Assembly (NCBI RefSeq): GCF_010731695.1 | Contig: NZ_AP022586.1 | Coordinates: 4,464,001-4,528,000, forward strand | DNA: 64,000 bases | Origin: Mycolicibacterium litorale | GTDB lineage: Bacteria; Actinomycetota; Actinomycetes; Mycobacteriales; Mycobacteriaceae | Direction of reading: 5' to 3' | Shown: piece after piece, positions 9,001 through 16,748 of the stretch | Position numbering within the stretch: the stretch's first letter is position 1 | Layout: every line of letters begins with the position of its first letter | Notes under the pieces: model-generated | Seen by the model: the letters and a program-made list of their open reading frames with translations, nothing else | The model's database searches: none | Told to the model about the DNA's origin: nothing | Position numbers and translations under genes: made by a program

Positions 9001-9432
9001 TCACGCCAGGTGGTCGCCGATCTTGTTGAGCAATGCGGTCAGCTGCTTCTTCTCGTCGCGGCTCAAGCAGGCGAGCATCTCGTGCGCGGCCGCCGTGTAG
9101 TCGGCGCGCCAGCTCCGCGCCTGCTGCCGGCCGGCCTTGGTGGTGGTCAATCGCACTGCTCGCCGGTCGTTTTCGTCCGGTGCGCGCGTGACCAGTCCTT
9201 CGCGCACCAGCGCGTCGACGAGTGTCGACGCGGTGGCCTGGGTGATGCCCACCGCTCGCGCGACTTCCGCCGAGCGGACCGGCTGCAACCGGTCGATCTC
9301 CGCGAGCAGCTTGGATCGGGGGGTGGACACCCCGCGGTCGCCGAGGCGCTCGTCGAACGCGCGAACGACCGACTTGGCAGCGCGGCCGAACGCGTCGGCC
9401 ACCTCGGCGGCGGTCCGCTTGTCGTCGTCCAC
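9001..9432 (-). CDS. MarR-family transcriptional regulator
   Basis: A 143-residue winged-helix regulator. The recognition region is SAEVARAVGITQATASTLVD, followed by the wing with APDENDRRAVRLTTTKAG (the conserved DxR of MarR). It is divergent from the aldo/keto reductase at 9521 and probably controls it and itself from the shared 88-bp AT-rich region. The ligand is unknown; MarR proteins of this type usually respond to phenolics or oxidants. Confidence 0.88.
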   Translation of the reverse strand: MDDDKRTAAEVADAFGRAAKSVVRAFDERLGDRGVSTPRSKLLAEIDRLQPVRSAEVARAVGITQATASTLVDALVREGLVTRAPDENDRRAVRLTTTKAGRQQARSWRADYTAAAHEMLACLSRDEKKQLTALLNKIGDHLA

Positions 9433-9459
9433 GGCGTTTCCCCTCTACTGGTTGACGCA

Positions 9460-9500
9460 GAATATCAGTGCTCATATAGTTCGATAACAGATAGTTAGAG
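9460..9500. promoter_or_regulatory. AT-rich divergent control region, possible MarR site
   Basis: Between the MarR gene and the aldo/keto reductase the sequence turns AT-rich. It holds a direct repeat, ATAGTTCGA (9476-9484) and ATAGTTAGA (9491-9499), 15 bases apart. The assignment as a regulator site is inferred from position only. Confidence 0.3.
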
Positions 9501-9520
9501 ACCTAAGGAAAGGCGTTCCG

Positions 9521-10378
9521 ATGTCGACGACGTTCCCGCTCGGCCCGTTCACCGTCCATCGCGTCGGATTCGGCGCCATGCAGCTGCCCGGGCCCGGGGT
9601 GTTCGGCCCGCCGCGCGACCACGACCAGGCGATCGCCGTTCTGCGGCGCGCAGTCGAACTGGGTGTCGACCACATCGACACCGCGCAGTTCTATGGCCCG
9701 AACGTCGCCAACGAGCTGATCCGGGAGGCGCTGTACCCGTATCCGGAGAACCTCGCCCTGGTCAGCAAGGTCGGCGGAAAGCGCGACGACCAGGCCAACT
9801 GGCTGCCCGCGCAGGAGCCCGACGAGTTGCGCCGCGACATCGAGGCCAATCTGCACACCCTCGGCGTCGATCGCCTTGCCGCGGTGAACCTGCGGGTCTT
9901 CGGCGACGATGCGGCCGGGCCCGCCGCGGTGGATCGCAACCTGTTCGACCGGCAACTGGACGCGATGATCGCCGCCCGCGACGAGGGCCTGATCGCCGGT
10001 ATCGGGCTGAGCAGCGTCTCGCGCGAGCACCTCGAGATCGCGCTGGAACGCACGGAGATCGCCTGTGTGCAGAACGCGTACAACCTCGCCGATCGCACGT
10101 CGCAACCCGTCCTCGACCTCTGCATCGAGCGCAACATCGCGTTCGTGCCGTTCTTCCCGCTGGGTTCGGCGTTCGCCGCGGACAATCCGGTCCTGGGCAA
10201 CCCGACCATCAAGCGCCTCGCCGGCGAACTGGGGCGAACGCCCGCACAGGTCGCCTTGGCGTGGACGTTGAACGTGGCACCCAACGTCCTGCTGATCCCC
10301 GGTACGTCCTCGGTCGCCCATCTGGAGGAGAACCTGGCCGTCTCCGACATCGAGCTGCCGGCGGACCTGGACATCTAG
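9521..10378 (+). CDS. Aldo/keto reductase
   Basis: A 285-residue (beta/alpha)8 NADPH-dependent oxidoreductase. Seen are GFGAMQLPGPGVFGPP, the catalytic Asp/Tyr region DTAQFYG, the catalytic Lys in LVSKVGG, and a C-terminal cofactor-binding PGTSSVAHLEENL. The usual active-site His region reads AAVNLRVFGD, so the canonical His appears replaced, as in some bacterial subgroups. AAGGAAAGG lies upstream of the ATG. The gene faces the convergent MarR gene with overlapping stops and is divergent from the other MarR gene. Substrate unknown. Confidence 0.87.
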   Translation: MSTTFPLGPFTVHRVGFGAMQLPGPGVFGPPRDHDQAIAVLRRAVELGVDHIDTAQFYGPNVANELIREALYPYPENLALVSKVGGKRDDQANWLPAQEPDELRRDIEANLHTLGVDRLAAVNLRVFGDDAAGPAAVDRNLFDRQLDAMIAARDEGLIAGIGLSSVSREHLEIALERTEIACVQNAYNLADRTSQPVLDLCIERNIAFVPFFPLGSAFAADNPVLGNPTIKRLAGELGRTPAQVALAWTLNVAPNVLLIPGTSSVAHLEENLAVSDIELPADLDI

Positions 10379-10851
10379 CGCTCCTCCTGGCGGTGCTCCT
10401 TGATCGCGGCAATGACCTCGTCGGAAGCCTGGTGGAACACCGCGAGGCGGTCCGGTCCCAGCACGTCGATGAAGAGTTTGCGGACGCGGGCGGCGTTGGC
10501 GGGCGCCGAGGACTCGATGGCCGCCTGCCCGGTCGGCGTGATGGCGACGCAGGGGTACCGTGCGCCCGCATCGGGATCCGCTTCGCGGCGGACCAGCCCG
10601 CGTTTCTCCATGCGGCTGAGGTGATGGGACAGCCGGCTCTTCTCCCACATCGTGGCCTGGCCGAGTTCGTAGGCGCGCATGCGTCCGCCGGGCGCCTCGG
10701 AGAGTTCCACCAAGACCTCGAAGTCGGAGTCCGACAACCCGAAGTCGCGCTGCAGGTATCGGCCCAGATGTCGTTCGAGGAGATGGTGCATGTCGACGAA
10801 ACTCCGCCATGCCGCCAGCTCGTCCGGGGTGAGGCGCCCTTGCTCGGCCAT
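10375..10851 (-). CDS. MarR-family transcriptional regulator
   Basis: A 158-residue winged-helix protein. The DNA-binding part runs through LSDSDFEVLVELSE, ATMWEKSRLSHHLSRMEKRG and the wing READPDAGARYPCVAITPTG. ATG 10851 is preferred; an ATG at 10881 would place the first codon inside an operator-like palindrome. The regulator is divergent from the NmrA-family gene at 10942, and two matching palindromes lie between them. The stop overlaps that of the convergent aldo/keto reductase (CTAG). Confidence 0.9.
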   Translation of the reverse strand: MAEQGRLTPDELAAWRSFVDMHHLLERHLGRYLQRDFGLSDSDFEVLVELSEAPGGRMRAYELGQATMWEKSRLSHHLSRMEKRGLVRREADPDAGARYPCVAITPTGQAAIESSAPANAARVRKLFIDVLGPDRLAVFHQASDEVIAAIKEHRQEER

Positions 10852-10873
10852 GCCGTGAAGTGTAGCGGCCTGA

Positions 10874-10924
10874 GTTGACATATCAACCCGATGCGCTACT
10901 GTGGGTCTGGTTGACGCATCAACC
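10874..10924. promoter_or_regulatory. Pair of operator palindromes for the MarR regulator
   Basis: Two related inverted repeats lie in the divergent region: GTTGACATATCAAC at 10874-10887 and GGTTGACGCATCAACC at 10909-10924. Both are GTTGA, four bases, TCAAC. Their centres are 36 bp apart. Position between the regulator and the NmrA-type gene makes them likely operators. Confidence 0.72.
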
Positions 10925-10941
10925 TGGAAGAGGTGAGGTTC

Positions 10942-11913
10942 ATGGCAACCAAACAGGTGATCTCCGTGGTGGGGGCGACCGGATCGCAAGGCGGCGGTCT
11001 CGTCCGCGCGATCCTCGACGATCCCGACGGGCCGTTCCGAGTGCGGGCGCTCACTCGCAGCGCGCAGTCCGCCTCGGCACGTGAGTTGGCCGCCGCTGGT
11101 GCCGAGGTCGTCGAAGCCGACCTCGAGGACGGGCGAAGCCTGCTCGCCGCCTTCGAGGGGGCGCACGGCGCGTTCGTCGTCACCAACTACTGGGCCCCGC
11201 AGTCTGCGGAAGACGAGGCTCGGCGGACCCGGGCCGACCGGGAACTCGCCCAGATCGAGACCGCGGCGCGCGCGGCCAAGCAAGCCGGCGTCGAGCACGT
11301 GGTCTGGTCGACGTTGGAGGACACCCGCGACCACTTCGGTTCCGACGATCGCGTGCCCACCGTCGACCAGCGGTACAAGGTGCCCCATTTCGATGCCAAA
11401 GCCGAAGGCGACGAAGTGTTCCGGCAGCACGGCGTGCCGACCACGTTCCTGCGCACCACGCTGTTCTTCGAGAATTTCACCGGCACGCTGGCACCCCGCC
11501 GAGGCGACGACGGCGCTCTCGCGCTGACGTTTCCGATGGCCGACCAGCGACTCTCGAGCATCGCCGTCGCCGACATCGGCAAGACGGCACGGCATCTCTT
11601 CGCGCGGGGTGAGCAGTTCGTCGGCGAGACCGTGAGCATCGCAGGCGATCACTTGACCGGCGATCAGTACGCGGCAGCGCTCAGCGCTGCCCTGGGGGAG
11701 AGCGTCGTCTACCGGCCTGTGTCGTGGGACGACTTCCGGGCGCAGGGATTTCCCGGCGCAGTCGAGATGGGCAACATGTTCCAGTACTACGCCGAGAACT
11801 CCGCCCACTTCGTCGGCGACCGGGAGCTGTCCCGCGTGCGGGAGCTCAACCCGGAGCTGCAGTCCTTCGGCGACTGGCTCGCCCTGCACCGCAACGACTT
11901 TCACATCGATTGA
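10942..11913 (+). CDS. NmrA/HSCARG-family NAD(P)-binding protein
   Basis: A 323-residue atypical short-chain dehydrogenase. The N-terminal VVGATGSQGGGLVRAILDD is the NAD(P)-binding glycine motif of the NmrA group, which often act as redox sensors or NAD(P)H-dependent reductases and lack the classical YxxxK pair. A strong Shine-Dalgarno-like GGAAGAGGTGAGG precedes ATG 10942, which is therefore preferred over GTG 10933. It lies directly downstream of two MarR-type palindromes and is the probable regulated target. Confidence 0.85.
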   Translation: MATKQVISVVGATGSQGGGLVRAILDDPDGPFRVRALTRSAQSASARELAAAGAEVVEADLEDGRSLLAAFEGAHGAFVVTNYWAPQSAEDEARRTRADRELAQIETAARAAKQAGVEHVVWSTLEDTRDHFGSDDRVPTVDQRYKVPHFDAKAEGDEVFRQHGVPTTFLRTTLFFENFTGTLAPRRGDDGALALTFPMADQRLSSIAVADIGKTARHLFARGEQFVGETVSIAGDHLTGDQYAAALSAALGESVVYRPVSWDDFRAQGFPGAVEMGNMFQYYAENSAHFVGDRELSRVRELNPELQSFGDWLALHRNDFHID

Positions 11914-11920
11914 CGGGCGC

Positions 11921-12340
11921 CTACTCGACGATGAACACTGGGATCTGTCGAGCCGTCTTCGTCTGGTACTCGGCGTACGGGGGGTAGGCGGCGACCGCCA
12001 GCGCCCACCAGTGTTCGCGCTCGTCACCCTCGATCTCCCGCGCGGTGCCCTCGAAGACCTTGTCGCCGTCCTGCACCGTCACCGCCGGATTCGCCTTGAC
12101 GTTGAAGTACCAGCTCGGATGCTTGGGGTCGCCGCCCTTGGACGCCACCATGGCGTACCGGCCGTTCTCCTCCACCCGCATCAGCGGCACGTACCGCTTC
12201 TTGCCCGACTGCGCGCCCGTCGTGGTGAACAGGACGACCGGCCGGTCGAACACCTCGACGCCCTGGGTGGTGCCCTGGGCCAGGATGCGTTCGGTCTGTT
12301 CGCGGACCCAGTCGGTGGGGCTCAGTTCTGCTTCGCTCAT
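11921..12340 (-). CDS. Deazaflavin (F420)-dependent nitroreductase family protein
   Basis: A 139-residue split-barrel protein of the Ddn/DUF385 family, which binds coenzyme F420 and reduces quinones or nitro compounds in mycobacteria. Family features are the core VVLFTTTGAQSGKKRYVPLM, SKGGDPKHPSWYFNVKANP and the C-terminal YPPYAEYQTKTARQIPVFIV. ATG 12340 (MSEAELSP) is preferred; an ATG four codons earlier is possible. It is convergent with the NmrA-family gene and downstream of the EVE-like gene on the same strand. Confidence 0.9.
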   Translation of the reverse strand: MSEAELSPTDWVREQTERILAQGTTQGVEVFDRPVVLFTTTGAQSGKKRYVPLMRVEENGRYAMVASKGGDPKHPSWYFNVKANPAVTVQDGDKVFEGTAREIEGDEREHWWALAVAAYPPYAEYQTKTARQIPVFIVE

Positions 12341-12357
12341 GCGTGTGTCCAACCGCT

Positions 12358-12777
12358 TCAGCGCTCAGACATTCCCGGCGGCAGCAGCGCGTCGAGGAGT
12401 GCCAGTTCTGCCACGCTCACCCACGAGGGGTTCGACTGCTGGGGTGATCGGAAGACCTCCATCGAGCGCAGGCCCACGATCGAGGACAGTACGGCGGCCG
12501 TGAGCGGTTCGGCGAACAACGGGATGTGAACCGGCACATGCAGTTGCCCGCCCTCCTCCGTCACCTCCGCGGTGATCCGCCCGGCACCCCAGAAACCCCG
12601 CCGGGGGTGTGCCGAGACCCAGAAGAGCACCCGGTGGCCCGGCTCCATGAGTCGCGACCGATAGTTGTCGGCGACGCACCAGTGCGGCTTGGTCTCGCCC
12701 GCCGCCAGCATCGCATCCACCGGCGTCTTGCCCGGATTGCACTTGATGACCCACGCCCCGAGCGTCTCGGGCGTCAC
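12358..12777 (-). CDS. EVE-domain-like (PUA-fold) protein
   Basis: A 139-residue protein. TLGAWVIKCNPGKTP, PHWCVADNYRSRLMEPGHRV, LFWVSAHPRRGFWGAGRI and a C-terminal Pro-Ser-Trp segment look like an EVE domain, a PUA-like fold that recognises modified bases in DNA or RNA. The GTG start at 12777 is a best guess: an open frame continues upstream into the TetR gene, but those codons are unlike the fold. Standalone EVE proteins occur in many actinobacteria and are sometimes linked to modification-dependent restriction; no restriction gene is nearby. Confidence 0.6.
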   Translation of the reverse strand: MTPETLGAWVIKCNPGKTPVDAMLAAGETKPHWCVADNYRSRLMEPGHRVLFWVSAHPRRGFWGAGRITAEVTEEGGQLHVPVHIPLFAEPLTAAVLSSIVGLRSMEVFRSPQQSNPSWVSVAELALLDALLPPGMSER

Positions 12778-12805
12778 ACTCCGCCGGGATCGGCGGCCCG
12801 CTCCG

Positions 12806-13384
12806 TCAGCGCCCGGCACGTGAGCCGCGCAATCCGAGTGTGCGGCGGCCCGCCGCGACGAGTTGGTCGCGCAGCGTCTCGTCGTCCACATCGCCGTAGT
12901 CGACGCCTGCGGCGGACGCGATGCCCGACATGACCAGGGCGGCCTTCACCTGGCCGCTCAAGCCCGGTTCGACGTCGGCGAACAGCCGCATCTGGCGCTC
13001 GACCAGTGCGCGCCACTCCTGTCTGGTGCGCAACAGTTCGACGACGCCGGGGTCGCCGGTGAGCAGCGGTATGAGCGCACGGTTTCGTGCGGCGAGGCCC
13101 GCGTATCCGACCAGCATGTGGTCGGCGCGTGCGTGCGGGGTGCGGTGTGTCTCGGCCGCCTCGACGAGTGCGGTGACCTCGGCGATGACCGGTTCCATCA
13201 CGGCGCTCAACAATTCGTCGCGAGTGCGGAAGTGGTGGTATATCGCCGATTTCGTCAATCCGAGTTCGTCGGAGATCATCTGCAACGACGTACCGGCGAC
13301 GCTGTGCTGCTGGAACAGCTCGATCGCGACGTCGATGAGCCGCTGCCGGGTGGGGCCACCGGTCTCCACGGAGTGGCTGGTCAC
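12806..13384 (-). CDS. TetR-family regulator of the P450 cluster
   Basis: A 192-residue TetR protein. The N-terminal helix-turn-helix spans RLIDVAIELFQQHSVAGTSL, then MISDELGLTKSAIYHHFRTR. It is divergent from the P450 gene at 13514. The intervening 129 bp hold three copies of a GACCAAYCGTAC-type half-site, so it probably represses both itself and the P450-ferredoxin-SDR operon. The ligand is likely a substrate of the monooxygenase. Confidence 0.92.
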   Translation of the reverse strand: MTSHSVETGGPTRQRLIDVAIELFQQHSVAGTSLQMISDELGLTKSAIYHHFRTRDELLSAVMEPVIAEVTALVEAAETHRTPHARADHMLVGYAGLAARNRALIPLLTGDPGVVELLRTRQEWRALVERQMRLFADVEPGLSGQVKAALVMSGIASAAGVDYGDVDDETLRDQLVAAGRRTLGLRGSRAGR

Positions 13385-13425
13385 ATCTCTGCCTCACGGT
13401 CGGCTGTCTTACAGGCTCACCATAG

Positions 13426-13487
13426 CTGACCAACCGTACAGCCGTCTCCTGTACGGTTGGTCAGTAGACAACTGTACGATTGGTCAG
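13426..13487. promoter_or_regulatory. Triple TetR half-site array
   Basis: CTGACCAACCGTACAG (13426-13441) and CTGTACGGTTGGTCAG (13449-13464) form a perfect 16-bp inverted repeat. A third copy, CTGTACGATTGGTCAG, follows at 13472-13487 in direct orientation, 23 bp after the second. It lies between the divergent TetR and P450 genes and just before the P450 Shine-Dalgarno sequence. Confidence 0.82.
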
Positions 13488-13513
13488 GCGCAGCGACTTC
13501 AAGGAGCCCCAGG

Positions 13514-14815
13514 ATGACAACTCAGGACTCACCGCGGGCTTCCGTGACCCTGCTGGACACCTTGGACTTCTTCCACAACGAGGCGCTGATCGACGACCCG
13601 TATCCGGTCCTCGACCGGATGCGCGAGGCGAGCCCGGTGTTTCGCGAACCGGTACACGGCGTCATGGTGGTCACCGGGTACGACGAAGTGCTGACCGTCG
13701 TCGGCGACCCCGACACGTTCTCGTCGTGCAACTCCACGACCGGGCCCATCCCGGGCTTCCCCGTACCCCTGGAGGGGCTCGACGGCGACGAGGTCAGCGC
13801 GCTGATCGACGCGCACCGTGGCGACCTGCCCTTCGGTGACCAACTCCCGTCGTTCGATCCGCCCGTGCACACCGCACACCGGTCGCTGCTGTCGCGTCTG
13901 ATCACCCCCAAGCGGCTCAAGGAGAACGAGGAGTTCATGTGGCGGCTCGCCGACCGCGTGCTCGAACCGTTCGTGATGCGCGGCGGCGGGGAGTTCATCG
14001 GAGAGGTCGCCGGCCCCTTCGCGCTGTTGGTGATCGCCGACCTGCTGGGCGTGCCCGAAGACGACCACGCCGACCTCACCGAGGCGCTGACCGGGAACCA
14101 CTCCCTCGGCAGTACCGATGACGAGACCGTCATGGCGCATACTCCGCTGGAGTACCTCTACGCGCGCTTCACCGACTACATCGCCGCACGGCGGGTCACG
14201 CCCGGCGGCGACGTCATGACGGAGATGGCGCACGCGACGTTCCCGGACGGTTCCACGCCGGAGGTCATCGACGTCGTGCGCGTCGCGGCCAACCTCTTCT
14301 CGGCCGGTCAGGAGACCACCGTGCGGCTGCTCTCCTCGGCGCTCAAGGTGCTCGCCGAGGACCGCGCACTCCAGGACCGCCTGCGGAGGACTCCCGCAGA
14401 CATCCCCAACTTCATCGAGGAAGCGCTGCGGTTCGAAAGCCCCATCAAGGGCGATTTCCGGCTGGCACGGGCCGCGGCCACGGTCGGCGGCGTCGACATC
14501 CCCGCCGGCACCACGCTGATGGCGCACTACGGTGCGGCCAATCGCGACCCCCGCCAGTTCGACAACCCCCACGTCTTCGACCCCGACCGCCCGAATGCCC
14601 GGCGCCACATCGGATTCGGCCGGGGAGTGCACAGCTGCATCGGGGCGCCGCTCGCCCGCGCCGAGGGCCGGGTGATCATCCAGCGACTGCTCGAGCGGAC
14701 CGCCGACGTCACGATCGACGCCGACGCACACGGCCCCGCCCACGATCGGCACTTCGACTACGTGCCCACCTACATCCTGCGCGGGCTCAGCACGCTGCAC
14801 GTGGCCGTCGAATGA
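13514..14815 (+). CDS. Cytochrome P450 monooxygenase
   Basis: A 433-residue soluble bacterial P450 that would activate O2 on heme iron to hydroxylate a hydrophobic substrate. Seen are the I-helix LFSAGQETTVRLL, the K-helix ExxR in EALRFESP, and the heme loop FGRGVHSCIGAPLA with Cys at about residue 375. AAGGAGC about 10 bases upstream supports ATG 13514. The stop overlaps the ferredoxin start (ATGA), so the electron donor is translated with it. CYP family cannot be assigned by eye, and the substrate is unknown. Confidence 0.95.
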   Translation: MTTQDSPRASVTLLDTLDFFHNEALIDDPYPVLDRMREASPVFREPVHGVMVVTGYDEVLTVVGDPDTFSSCNSTTGPIPGFPVPLEGLDGDEVSALIDAHRGDLPFGDQLPSFDPPVHTAHRSLLSRLITPKRLKENEEFMWRLADRVLEPFVMRGGGEFIGEVAGPFALLVIADLLGVPEDDHADLTEALTGNHSLGSTDDETVMAHTPLEYLYARFTDYIAARRVTPGGDVMTEMAHATFPDGSTPEVIDVVRVAANLFSAGQETTVRLLSSALKVLAEDRALQDRLRRTPADIPNFIEEALRFESPIKGDFRLARAAATVGGVDIPAGTTLMAHYGAANRDPRQFDNPHVFDPDRPNARRHIGFGRGVHSCIGAPLARAEGRVIIQRLLERTADVTIDADAHGPAHDRHFDYVPTYILRGLSTLHVAVE

Positions 14816-15012
14816 GGGTCTTCGTCGACGACGATGCGTGCCGCGGCCACGGCGTCTGCGCCGCGGTGTGCTCCTCGGTGTTCGTCATCACCGACGGTGG
14901 CTACGCCGAGGCCATCCGGTCTGAGATCCCCTCGGACGACGAGGCCTTCGTTCTCGAGGCCGCAGAGGGCTGCCCGGAGCGGGCCATCCATTTCCACGAC
15001 AGCGAAGGGTAG
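14812..15012 (+). CDS. P450-partner ferredoxin (3Fe-4S type)
   Basis: A 66-residue acidic ferredoxin with Cys10, Cys16, Cys20 and Cys54. In CRGHGVC the position of the second cluster Cys is His13. Ferredoxins of this kind are known in mycobacterial P450 operons and usually carry a 3Fe-4S (or His-liganded 4Fe-4S) cluster. It should pass electrons from a ferredoxin reductase, not present in the window, to the overlapping upstream P450. Confidence 0.93.
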   Translation: MRVFVDDDACRGHGVCAAVCSSVFVITDGGYAEAIRSEIPSDDEAFVLEAAEGCPERAIHFHDSEG

Positions 15013-15016
15013 ACAC

Positions 15017-15871
15017 ATGTCGATCGATTTCCATCAGAAGGACCGCAACGCGCTCGACCTGTCCGGCAAGGTCGTCGTCGTCGTGGGCGGGGGCCAGCAA
15101 CCGGGCCCCGGCATGGGGAACGGACGTGCCATCTGCATTCTCGCCGCGCGTCACGGCGCCCAGGTGGTGGCCGTCGACCGCAACCTCGATGCCGCCAACG
15201 AAACCGTCGACATGATCACCGCCGAGGGCGGCAGCGCCTACGCCATCGAAGCCGACGTCTCCAAAGAGGCCGACTGCCAACGCATATTCGACGAGACGAT
15301 GAAGACCAGCGGCCGTGTGGACGGCATGGTGTACAGCGTGGCGGTCAATCCGCCGTTCGACTTCGAGTCGAACTCGATGTCGGTGGAGAACTTCAACTAC
15401 GGCATCAACGTCAACATGCTCGGCTGCTATCACTGCAATCTCTTTGCCGCGCAGTGCATGGAGAAGAACGGCGACGACACCAACGGCAGCATCGTCAACA
15501 TCTCGTCGATCGCGAGTGTGAAGAACGAACTCGGCCTGAACATCGGCATCATGCCCTACGCGCTGGGCAAGTGCGGGCTCAACCGGATCACCGAACTGAC
15601 CGCCGTGCAGTACGCGGGAGTCGGCGTCCGGGTCAACACGCTGATGTTGGGGCCCATCGATTCCGTGCTGGGCAACCACGACTCGCAGTCGCTGTTCGGC
15701 CTCGACGCCGGCGAGGTCAAGGAGGCCTACGCTGATGTCGTCAAGCTGAAGATGGGCCGCGGCAGCGTGTGGGAATCCGCTTATGCCGCAGTGTATCTCC
15801 TCGCCGACGAGTCACGGTTCATGACCGGCCAGCAGATCCGCCTGGACGGCGGCGCGACCCTGGTGCGGTGA
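15017..15871 (+). CDS. SDR-family oxidoreductase linked to the P450
   Basis: A 284-residue short-chain dehydrogenase. The dinucleotide motif is extended (VVVVGGGQQPGPGMGNGRA); the catalytic region has SIVNISSIAS and later YALGK. The NAG position reads SVAVNPP, an unusual variant. The gene begins 4 bases after the ferredoxin stop. It probably oxidises the alcohol formed by the P450, or a related step in the same degradation pathway. Confidence 0.88.
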   Translation: MSIDFHQKDRNALDLSGKVVVVVGGGQQPGPGMGNGRAICILAARHGAQVVAVDRNLDAANETVDMITAEGGSAYAIEADVSKEADCQRIFDETMKTSGRVDGMVYSVAVNPPFDFESNSMSVENFNYGINVNMLGCYHCNLFAAQCMEKNGDDTNGSIVNISSIASVKNELGLNIGIMPYALGKCGLNRITELTAVQYAGVGVRVNTLMLGPIDSVLGNHDSQSLFGLDAGEVKEAYADVVKLKMGRGSVWESAYAAVYLLADESRFMTGQQIRLDGGATLVR

Positions 15872-15901
15872 TCGCGAACCGCGCGGGCACGGTGTGCGCG
15901 C

Positions 15902-16729
15902 TCAGCCGACCCGAACCTCGTCGCCCTCACTGACCGCGCCGCCGGTGAGCACCTCGGCGTACAGACCGGCGCAGGGCAGGACACCGAATCCCGGTGCCTC
16001 CACCCGGTTGTGCTCGAGCACGTAGCGAACCGACTGCGGAGACCGCGGCATCGGGCCGTGCTCCAGGGTCGGGACCGAGCACCGCGGTGTGGGCATCGTT
16101 CCGCGCAACTCGACGTCGCCGAGGCGGATCGTGACGCCGACCCAGTCGTTCTCGATGAAGGGCGGGCAGTCGGCCGGCGTCTCGATCACGATGTTGGGGC
16201 GATAGCGCACCGCTTCGTCGCGCTCGAGGCCCACGGCGTCCAGGGTCGCGGTGGTGATCAGGTGGACCGCCGAGTGGTCGACGAATGCGCCGCCGGGCGT
16301 GCCCTGGGCGATCTCCAAGATCGCGGCCTCGATCTCGGCATCGAGGCCATGGGCCAGCACGTCGAGCGGATCGCTTCGCTCGACAACAGCCCCGGCGGAC
16401 CGTTCGTCGGCCAGGTGCACGCGCCGGCCGAGCAGGTCGGACAGCGGCTCGGCGACCTCGGCGACGGGCAGGATGCGCCCGTCGGGCAGGGTGACCGCGA
16501 CAGCGTTGGCCTCGGTGGCCGCCGAACACTGCAGCAGCCGCCGCCAGAGGCGGGGGTTCTTGGCGGTGGCGACCCTGCCGGTCTCGTCGTCGATCAGCGC
16601 ATAGCGCCGGTCGCCCGCCACCCCGAGCGGAGTCAGGTCGAGCGTCGCGCGGACCTCGCCCAGCATGGACTTCACCGGGTAACGGCGCAGCGTGGCCACC
16701 CTGCCGGTCATCTGGGTATTCGTCGACAT
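15902..16729 (-). CDS. MOSC domain protein
   Basis: A 275-residue protein with an N-terminal MOSC beta-barrel (VATLRRYPVKSMLGEVRATL, then LGVAGDRRYALID) and a C-terminal MOSC domain (YRPNIVIETPADCPPFIEND). The candidate molybdenum-cofactor sulphur ligand is the Cys in TMPTPRCSVPTLEHG. Relatives such as YcbX and mARC reduce N-hydroxylated compounds or handle Moco sulphur. It lies 19 bases downstream of the fused hydratase on the same strand, so the two may share a transcript. Confidence 0.85.
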   Translation of the reverse strand: MSTNTQMTGRVATLRRYPVKSMLGEVRATLDLTPLGVAGDRRYALIDDETGRVATAKNPRLWRRLLQCSAATEANAVAVTLPDGRILPVAEVAEPLSDLLGRRVHLADERSAGAVVERSDPLDVLAHGLDAEIEAAILEIAQGTPGGAFVDHSAVHLITTATLDAVGLERDEAVRYRPNIVIETPADCPPFIENDWVGVTIRLGDVELRGTMPTPRCSVPTLEHGPMPRSPQSVRYVLEHNRVEAPGFGVLPCAGLYAEVLTGGAVSEGDEVRVG

Positions 16730-16748
16730 AGCCGCAACAACCAGGCGG

